Shown piece by piece: positions 56,593-64,000 of a stretch of DNA of 64,000 bases. Made by a program: the position numbers and the translations under genes. The notes beneath the pieces were generated by a model. That model did not search any database. It saw only the letters and a program-made list of their open reading frames with translations, and had not been told where the DNA came from. The stretch lies in NCBI RefSeq assembly GCF_933775445.1, contig NC_065872.1:21142001-21206000 (forward strand), written 5' to 3'. The first letter of the stretch is position 1. Each line of letters starts with the position of its first letter. The DNA is from Argentina anserina. Taxonomy: Eukaryota; Streptophyta; Magnoliopsida; Rosales; Rosaceae.

Positions 56593-58010
56593 TGATGTGC
56601 TCATATTATCATTTTTTTCTATGCATCATATCCTTGGTTTATGTGTTTACTTCTCTAATTTATGATTTATTATTTTCTTTTAATGTGTTTGTAGGTTTCT
56701 GTCAAAGAGAGAAGAAAAGAAGCTAAAATGAGTTAACTGTAAAAGTGAAAACAGAATTGGTCTACTCGTATAACTACAAACCCCCTTTATATAGGGAAAA
56801 TATTACATGGAAAGATATCAATCAGTTTAATGACAATGAATGAGAATTGATCCGTTACATAATTTAGATCCGTAATTAACAAATTATCAATATTGATTGC
56901 CCAATTGTCTCCGTCAGTTACTTTGATGAATGCACACTAATAACGAAATAATGTTTTTCCTTTAACATTAACAAATATTAAATGGAAATTATATTCTTCA
57001 TTGTCAGAATTTGTATATGCATAACATCCAACTTTGTTGACGTCCTGAGAGCGTTCCAGATAAAATTAGACCATGAGTCATATACCATTGGAAAGATGTG
57101 GATGTCTATTTTCTGAACGATTTTACGGATCTTGATTTCGATACTCTGAGAGGAAGTTATGATCGTTTGAGTGACGAGAGGTCAAAGCTGAAACATGTCC
57201 GGGATTGCTAACATTTATGGAGAACTAAAGTTATGTTGCCAATTCATTCAATTCCAATACATCAGGGTCAATGATTCAGATGAAGATGTGAAGAGTACCT
57301 GAATTCCTACCTTTACAAAATACATTTCAAAGTTTTCCCATTCCAAATCAGTCAGGAGTCTGAAACCAAGTCTTACGATGAAATTTAAGTTAAAGATGAG
57401 CAAGAATTTTCCCTATATAAAGGAGCATGAATTTCATATGAAAGAAGGTCTCAAGAGCAGAGACCATCCATCCATCCATATTCACCATTCCGTTCTTTTA
57501 TGTTTTTCATAATTATAGTTTGTTAAACCTTTTCTAGGGTTAGGATGATGCCCTTTCAAGATTGTTTATGTAGTTTGATATTTAATTGATGGATTTATAG
57601 TTTCTTTAGGATGATTTCTTAGTCACTATTTGAATTGTTGCTTTATGTTTAAGCTCTTTGATTGATCACCTTAGAGCTTTGCATATAGTAATTAGAAGAT
57701 GAATTTGAGGAGTACTTGCAATATAATTCAACTTAGCTTCTTGTGATTAAGAGTTATGAGTTACTTTATTGTCGTACCTGAAGTAATGGTTTGCATGATT
57801 CTCTTGTTTTCTAGAACGTAATGAGTCTTTCATGTTAAATTTATGCCGTACCTAGATAGACTGCATGCTAGATATACGACCACTGCTATACCTTAATTTA
57901 GATCAGCTAAGTTAGGATTAAATCAATTCTCAGTCTCTAGTTGGAACGACCTCGTAGTGGCACTAATGACGATTCATGCGCTTGTAAGTTTTAATTAAAA
58001 TTTCACAACA
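56593..58010 (+). repeat. 5' LTR of Ath-3
   Basis: 1418 bp including the nested solo copia LTR. tatataaagg near 57413 is a TATA candidate. Relative to the 3' LTR it lacks about 200 bp near 57875. Confidence 0.85.
56733..56972 (-). mobile_element. Solo LTR of the Copia-B family
   Basis: LTR 56738-56967 (230 bp, tgtaaaagtgaaaac to cctttaaca), flanked by ttaac at 56733-56737 and 56968-56972. Homologous to 31297-31519 and 35028-35225. It fixes the true ends of that LTR family and is younger than Ath-3. Confidence 0.93.
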
Positions 58011-58016
58011 AGTTTT

Positions 58017-58167
58017 TGGCGCCGTTGCCGGTGATCGACGATTGGTTTAATTCTAATTTGATTGCTTATATTTTTCTTTTTCTAACTAGATTTTTTTTCC
58101 ATCTTATTTTAAAATGCAGGTTCTGTACCTGTCTTTCACAATAAGTTTTTGGCGCCGTTGCCGGGGA
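58017..58167 (+). other. Two tRNA-Asp primer-binding sites, 133 bp apart
   Basis: tggcgccgttgccggtga at 58017-58034, with one mismatch, and tggcgccgttgccgggga at 58150-58167, perfect. Each is preceded by tttcacaayaagttt, so the LTR edge plus primer site is partially duplicated. Confidence 0.88.
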
Positions 58168-59096
58168 CATCTTTCTGGACGTTTTTGTAGCCTTATTACA
58201 TATTACCGGAAAGCACTGCGGGTCTACTTTTTCCAATGCAATCGACGGATGCTCTGAGCTTAGAGATATTCATGAAATACTAACCAGTGCTCAATCTGCA
58301 TGGAAATCAGACATCTTTTACTTTGCTTCCAACTCGACTCCAAATTGATTCCGTGTCACTCTTCAGTCTTCACTCATTCTCAAGGAGCTCTAAACTATTC
58401 ACTTTATATATTTTTTTTGTTTCTTATCTCCATGCTTTTATTTGCATTGCTTGCTTTAATTTTTTCAGCATTGGGGACAATGTTAGATTTAATTGTGGGG
58501 GAAGAATTTTGATTTTGCTTTCTAGGTTGTTAGTTTTGTGTGTTTCTAATTTTTATTTATTTATTTTTCTTGTATTTTAGCTAGGATACCTTTCAACTAT
58601 GTCTAGGCCGATTCTATATCTTTAAAGTCATGTTTGATATTATTCTTTGATTAAATGGAATATATATGTGGCATATGATGTGTAGTGGATATAGCTTTGT
58701 TAACATGGTACAAAATATAGGCATGTTAGGATGAGTTATGTTTAAAAATTACCCTTGTGAGATTTTGAGTCTTATATGTGCTTTCCTTTCTGAACATTAA
58801 ATGGAAAAAATATTCTTATTTTCTTAGCTTGAGTTTAGATCTCATTATTCTTTCATTTCAATTGATTACTTGTCGTAGGTTAAGTTTAATGGACTAGAGA
58901 AATTACTAGAACTCACTCTTATGCTATTCGAAGCTTTTAGTCAATACATGTTCTGATTTGGGAAGGGATTAAAAGGACTTTACGATTTCCACCATTGTCA
59001 AATTGTCATGTATCCAATCTTTGTGCATACATGCACAACCCTTAGATATATAACCCCTTTGAGCTTACATGTTTAGCCTTTTTATTCTTCACCCAT
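58168..59096 (+). other. Non-coding interior of Ath-3
   Basis: 58600-59096 matches the 3' region of Ath-2 (39840-40070) in order of motifs. The frames at 58287-58580 are hydrophobic, T-rich readings without known motifs. Confidence 0.65.
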
Positions 59097-60417
59097 TGAT
59101 ACAGTAAAACTACTGCAGCGAAAATCCCAAAAAGAGGTAGGTGCGGGGAAACACCTAGCTGTTTAGATACGCTTCCCACTCTAGGGAATCCACCAAGAAG
59201 ATAGGAGCAAAACTCACCACTCTAGGAATCCACGTAAGAGATAAGAGTTTTTAAGATAATTAGAAAGAACTCCTTCACCAAGTTATACTTTACTAATGAT
59301 AATACTCAAGTCTGAGTACAATAGAATACGAAGCTTTTTTTTATATCATAAGGAAGGGAAAACATGAAGACTACTTATTAAAACTTAGAAATTAAGATAG
59401 CTATTCAAATCTCCTTCACTCCCAGGAAACTCAAAGATCATAACTGAATCATGGATATCAAAACTCATCAACTTCCTTAAGTAATGCAACCAATCTCTTA
59501 TTGTGTCTAGGTTCATCGTTGGTATCATTCGCTTCCGCTTCGCGTGAACTCGTCACTGAGTTCTCTTCACAATCAAGCTCATAGTATGGCGAAAGATCTG
59601 CCACATTGAAAGTTGCTTGAACTCCATAACTTCCAGGCAATTCAATCTTGTAAGCATTGTCATTGATGCGCATGAGTACCTTAAAAGGACCATCAGCTCT
59701 AGGCTTTACCTTTCCATGCTTTCCTCTAGGAAACCTTTCTTTGCGAAGGTGAATCCAAACCAAGTCCCCTTCTTTGAAGACAACTAGCTTCCGGTGTTTG
59801 TTGGCTTGAGCTTGATATTTAGCATTCTTCTTAAGTATATTATTTCACACTTGTTCATGCAATTGCTAAATTTTTTTGACTTGGACTGCTGAATTGAATT
59901 TTTGTTGGACGAGAAGCCAAATCCAAAGGACTGATAGGGTTTCTTCCATAGACAACAAAAAATGGACTAGTACCAATTATTTGGGTTGGAGACCGGTTGT
60001 AAGAAAATTCATCTTGTGCCAAGATCAAATCTCATTGGCGAATATTCTTTCCAACCAAACTTCTCAACAAATTACCCAAGCTGCGGTAAACAATTTCGGT
60101 TTGCCCATCAATCTGAGGGTAATGAGAAGAACTGAAATGCAGTTTGGTTCCAAGCTTCCTCCACAAAGTGCGCAAAAACTGTCCAACAAATTTTGAATCT
60201 CGATCATAAGTAATTGTTTTTGGGATGCCATGAAGTTTCACAACTTCTTTGAAGTACATATCAGCAATATGAGAGGCATCATTGGTCTTGTTGCAAGGAA
60301 TGAAATGAGATATCTTGGAAAACCTATCAACCACCACCATGATTGAATCTTTATTCCTCCGAGTCCTGGGCAAACCTGTAACAAAATCAAGACTATGAGT
60401 CTTGGCCCCACATTTGA
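59097..60417 (-). pseudogene. Gypsy integrase fragment inside Ath-3
   Basis: Minus strand. From 60417: [25 protein letters not shown] (first aspartate), [10 protein letters not shown] (second) and [14 protein letters not shown] (glutamate), then a frame break. The chromovirus-type tail follows at 59458-59763: MVWIHLRKERFPRGKHGKVK, ADGPFKVLMRINDNAYKIEL and ATFNVADLSPYYE. 59097-59440 may be part of its LTR. RT, RNase H and gag are missing. It is a different gypsy lineage from Athila. Confidence 0.88.
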
Positions 60418-61003
60418 ATTTATGCTTTATGTTTATGTTCTTTGATTGAACACCCTAGGGCTTTGCATATAGTAATTAGAAGATGAATTTGAGACGTACC
60501 TGTAATATAATGCAACTTAGCTTCTTCTGATTAAGAGTTGTGAATTACATTATTGTCGTACCTGAAGTAATGGTTTGCATGATTATCTTGTTTTCTAGAA
60601 CGTAATGAGTCTTTCATGTTAAATTTAGACCGTACATGGATAGACTACATACTAGGATATATGACATCTGTCATACCTAGGGAGTATCATACACTTAAGG
60701 AAAACTATGGTCTAAGTGACGTACCTGGACTTAGATATGGGAATTGTTATCTAGAGATATAAAATAATCCATTAGTTGCATTGATACATAAACAGGATTG
60801 TTAGTGGTTGATTCAAATACCCTAGGTTCTATATTATTTGTTTCTTTTATAATTTGTTATTTAAAAACCTAAAATCTATGTTCTTAGTTTAGATCAATCA
60901 AGTCAGTATTAAATCGATTCTGAATCCCTAGTTGGAACGACCTTGTACTTTCACACTAACGACGATTCATGCGCTTGCGAGTTTTAATTAAAATTTCACA
61001 ACA
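60418..61003 (+). repeat. 3' LTR of Ath-3, 5'-truncated
   Basis: Matches the last part of 56593-58010 (gctttgcatatagtaattag to aaatttcacaaca) with an extra 200 bp or so. It starts where the minus-strand gypsy fragment ends. Confidence 0.85.
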
Positions 61004-61480
61004 GGCACGGAAAACTGAACAAGAAGTGTGAGAGCAGTTTCAACAAGATGGCGATTATTTTGTAGGGCCAACCCATTTTTGTTTTGGAGTATGAGGACAT
61101 AATATCTAAACCCATGGAGAGAGAGATGTGGTGAAGTCCAAACGTTGCTATGTATTATTTCAAATGGAGAAAGACTGACAGATTCTGACAAGGAAAAAGG
61201 TAACTTGCTTGATTTGCCTAATGGGCAAGCATGACGATTAGGCAAGTATTTATTTTCTAAGGGAAGACTAGACGCTAAATGGCGAAAAACATCAGTGGAT
61301 GGATGACCTAAATAAGTGTGTCACACATCGGCAGTGACTCGGTTGACTAACAAAGACAAAAGAACCCTAGATTTATTTGATGGTGATGGACTAGAGACCA
61401 GATAGAATCCATTGTGACTCCTCCCCTCCAAAAGTGTCTTCTCGGTTTGCATGTCCTTAATAAGAAAAAATTGGGAAACA
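61004..61480 (-). pseudogene. Copia-C pre-integrase and integrase start
   Basis: PNRHACPLGKSSKLPFSLSE and FEIIHSNVWTSPHLSLHGFR (first catalytic aspartate replaced by asparagine), then NGLALQNNRHLVETALTLLV, which corresponds to the region around the catalytic glutamate with the glutamate gone. The segment between, with the second aspartate, is deleted. Upstream, frames near 61260-61470 read VWHTYLGHPSTDVFRHLAS, the pre-integrase block. Confidence 0.82.
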
Positions 61481-62747
61481 TTAGTATATAGCAAGAGTTA
61501 TCTGATAATAACTTGTGACCAGAGAGAATATTCGCAGAGGCATTAGGGCAGTAAAGGACATCATATAGAGTAATAGGAGAGGAGTATGATGGAAGGGAAA
61601 GAGTTCCGATTCTGGAAATTTGTAACCCTTGACAAGTAACAACACCGACGACTGTATTATTTCCCTGATAGTTACGAGAATAAGTGAGGACCTGAGAGTT
61701 GTTGGTGATGTGGGATTGGAACCAATATCATGCAGCCAAGCCGAAGAATTATGGGGAGAAGTTGTACTAGCAGCCATGGCAGAAAGCCTAGGGGTAGGTG
61801 TGCGGCCTTGATATGCAAGGTTCATTCTCTCCAAAAATCAAAAGCAATATGGCCATTCCTATTGCGAATTTTGCAAGGACTCATGGAATTAGTGTGATTA
61901 AATGGAGTTGGACCCAAGATCGAACCACCGTGGGGTGGAGTGCGTGAACCGGATCCACGTCAGTAAGTACATGGGCCAGAAAAAGAGGTCCTAGTAGAAT
62001 TGTTGGGGCGGCTATAACCTCCAAAATTGTTTCGCCAACCTCGAGTGTCACCAATAGAAGTGCGTTGTTGTTGGGATACAAGAGCAGTATGAGCAGCATC
62101 TAGACTTGCAACATTTTGATCATTAATCCGCGTCTCAACACTTAACAAAAGAGATTCAAAACTATCATATGAGATAGGGGTGTCCCTGGCCTGTGCTGCA
62201 CAGATAGTATTCTCATAAATAGGACCAACATTATTCATAATAATAGATATAAGGTCGGAGTCATCAACCGGATGTCCAGAGAGAGCCAAAATATCAGCAA
62301 TTTGGTTGACCTTGTCTACATAGTAAGAAATGGACGGATCTCTGTGGGTGGTACAAAGGAGTTGACTCCGAAGCTGAAGGATGTAGTTCTAATTAGTGAA
62401 AGCATATCTACGAGCTGCCGTGGACATAATAGAGGGTGTGAGTGACTCGTTGATCCATCCAAGGATCATCTGATCCGTAGCGAGCCACTCTTCATACCCT
62501 GAATTGACGCAATCAGTGAGGGTGCCGTCAGAATTATGGAAAAAGCGATAGGCAAGGCCGTGTGCCATCCACAAAAGCCTTGAGATTCTGACTTTTCAGA
62601 AGAGAAGTGATGTGGGCAAGCCATTGGGAGTAGTTGGTTCTGGCATGGGCAAGCCATGGGGACGGTGGTGTGGGCAGAGTTTGTGTTGGCAAGAGGAGAA
62701 GGTGGTGGTGGATTGAAATCAGTTGGGGGGATAATGTCATTGACCAC
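61481..62747 (-). pseudogene. Copia-C gag and protease
   Basis: Starts MVNDIIPPTDFNPPPPSPL at 62747. Gag continues over two frameshifts through FHNSDGTLTDCVNSGYEEWL, SLTPSIMSTAARRYAF, SGHPVDDSDLISIIMNNVGP and YDSFESLLLSVETRI. A knuckle-like NRNGHIAFDFW has lost its cysteines. The protease motif is reduced to WLHDIGSNPT where relatives have W-x-x-DTGA. Non-functional. Confidence 0.8.
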
Positions 62748-62789
62748 TAGGGATGAGGGAGGGATCTGAAAAAGAAAAGCTTAGCATTA

Positions 62790-62809
62790 GACAAATGCTC
62801 TAATATCCA
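62790..62809 (-). other. Degenerate tRNA-Met-like primer site of Copia-C
   Basis: Minus strand reads tggatattagagcatttg immediately after the LTR end, two changes and one insertion away from tggtatcagagc. Confidence 0.55.
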
Positions 62810-63085
62810 TGAAGAATTCAATATTGAGAGGTAAAATCTTGATGATTTTCATTTATGAATTGTACAAATTTATACATATGATTACACTATTTAGATCCAG
62901 AAGTTTTGGAGATTACACAGGTACAAGATCAATTACAATCAATGAAATACATGATTCATGCCATAACGAAATTAGATTGTATATATTAGGAAACCTGAAA
63001 TCATCCTTGATCTGTGCTTGACTTTGCTGCATTAAATTCTTGATTTGGGATTGATTTTGCTGCATTGATGTTATGATTGTGAGAG
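62810..63085 (-). repeat. 5' LTR of Copia-C (right end approximate)
   Basis: Homologous to 54425-54716, left edge set by the primer-like site. Confidence 0.65.
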
Positions 63086-64000
63086 GAGGAATTGATATGG
63101 CTAAAACAAGAAACCGAAACTAACGAAATTGAAGAGGAAAACATAAACTTTCATGGTGAATGAATGGGCAGAAGTTCAATTGTAATTACTCCACTTCTTT
63201 ACTCCATGTGTGCATCACTTCCTGTATATAATTAGAGTTTTGGGAGGCAAAGGAGAAGGAGAAAATGAACGGGAAGAAAAAGAAAGGCTTCAAGGATTTC
63301 GGGTTCTTGTTTTTCTGCTCATCTTTCAATTTCTTATTTTTGATTCGTGTTTTCGAATTTCATTAAGTCATGGGTAGCTAAACTCTTTTATAGTTAAGGC
63401 TTTAGTTGAAGCCCCAGACATGTTTTCAATTCATAATTGAGATGGATTTCAGTTTTATATTTGGTTGGTGATTTTGACTCTAGATTAAATTATAATCTCG
63501 TTTATGTTTCTATGTATAGACGCATCTTAGAAGCTTCAATTAGATTAATATGCTAAAGAGTATAACCAATTATCCATGTTATTATGCTCTATTTTGAAGC
63601 AATTGGAATTATTTGTAGCATTCATTGGGAAATCAATTCTTGAATTTCTAATACAGATACCATGTATTGGGGTTCTTGTGACATTTAGATTCTCTTAGAG
63701 CTTAATGAGTTTTGATATGTTGACTTGAGTAGATGTCATGCTAAGTTGCGTTTGAGGATATAAGTTATGTAGTAGATGTCATACTCGGAATTTACAAACT
63801 AAGAGAGTATGACACAACTAGTGTTAGATACCATAACTTGGTTCTGAATGTTGTCAACATATACATACATAATCTAATTTTTCATTCTTGTTGGGTGGTG
63901 GAAAGAAGTTCTAACTAGTGTCACCTCATTGTTTGCCAAGTTTGACTCACAAATTGAATTTGTTCATCTAGTGCTTTTGTTAACCTGCTTTCTTCTTCTA
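63086..64000. other. LTR-like sequence without genes
   Basis: tgtatataattag near 63222 looks like an LTR TATA region. The following leader and motifs such as gagcttaatgagttttgata resemble the Ath-3 LTR style (57780-57900). Possibly part of another Athila/Tat LTR running out of the window. No frame. Confidence 0.35.

Larger units (their letters stand above)
56588..61008 (+). mobile_element. Ath-3: Athila-like non-coding element with 5-bp target duplication
   Basis: Element 56593-61003, flanked by ggcac at 56588-56592 and 61004-61008. LTRs start tgatgtgctc and end ttcacaaca; tRNA-Asp primer sites follow the 5' LTR. The interior shows the same 3'-type non-coding region as Ath-1/Ath-2 (agaaattactagaactcact, 58890-58920; ttgtgggggaag, 58494) but no pol of its own. 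A minus-strand gypsy fragment replaces the end of the interior and the start of the 3' LTR. Confidence 0.9.
54425..63085 (-). mobile_element. Copia-C: degraded copia element split by Ath-3
   Basis: Similar ends at 54425-54716 and 62810-63085 both begin tgaagaattcaata. Minus-strand order from the right: LTR, primer-like site, gag, protease, pre-integrase, (Ath-3), integrase C-terminus, RT, RNase H tail, G-rich tract, LTR. Ath-3 with TSD ggcac interrupts an integrase frame that reads on across the joint. No target duplication was found for Copia-C itself, and the outer LTR ends are only approximate. Confidence 0.82.

Noticed and set aside
58287..58580. Hydrophobic 97-residue frame as an env-like membrane protein of Ath-3
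   Set aside because: T-rich DNA gives Phe/Leu-rich translations by chance; there is no signal-peptide or conserved motif, and the parallel region of Ath-2 is non-coding.

Overview
The window is nuclear DNA from a flowering plant, probably a eudicot. The evidence is indirect: Athila-type and tRNA-Met-primed Ty3/gypsy elements, several Ty1/copia elements, a Mutator-like element, hAT-type MITEs, AT-rich spacers and no prokaryotic gene organisation. I see no intact host gene. Nearly all of the 64 kb is a nest of transposable elements, as in pericentromeric or other silenced chromatin. The genus cannot be told from the sequence alone.

Layout. 1-1528: a decayed LTR element end with an LTR that carries a minisatellite. 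1529-3668: unassigned DNA holding an hAT-type MITE (2994-3574) with a perfect 8-bp target duplication. 3669-15300: a minus-strand tRNA-Met-type gypsy LTR, cut by a minus-strand Athila-type element (Ath-1) whose pol frame of 1018 codons is still open; Ath-1 is itself cut by a solo gypsy LTR (13327-15244, TSD tgagt). 15901-21996: a structurally complete but mutated minus-strand copia element (Copia-A, TSD gtgag). 22200-27217: fragments of minus- and plus-strand gypsy LTRs rich in tandem and palindromic repeats. 27218-35225: two broken minus-strand copia copies joined through one shared LTR (Copia-B1/B2). 36102-42815: a complete non-autonomous Athila derivative (Ath-2, TSD atatg) with both LTRs, tRNA-Asp primer site and polypurine tract but only the tail of pol; it carries a tRNA-like MITE (40081-40712). 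42821-49771: a plus-strand gypsy LTR, primer site and gag fragment, the LTR split by a Mutator-like element (44877-48714) with long terminal inverted repeats and a FAR1/MULE transposase pseudogene. 49772-54424: LTR debris and two short unidentified reading frames. 54425-63085: a minus-strand copia element (Copia-C) split by a plus-strand Athila-like element (Ath-3, 56593-61003, TSD ggcac), which contains a solo copia LTR (TSD ttaac) and a fragment of a minus-strand gypsy integrase. 63086-64000: LTR-like sequence without genes.

How the parts relate. Target duplications and interrupted reading frames give an insertion order: Copia-C, then Ath-3, then the solo LTR inside Ath-3; gypsy LTR, then Ath-1, then the solo gypsy LTR inside Ath-1; gypsy LTR, then the MULE. 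Ath-1 (coding) and Ath-2 (non-coding, sharing termini, primer site and 3' region) look like an autonomous/non-autonomous pair. Most coding frames are broken by stops and small indels, several of which fit deamination of methylated cytosine. The Ath-1 pol frame is the exception.
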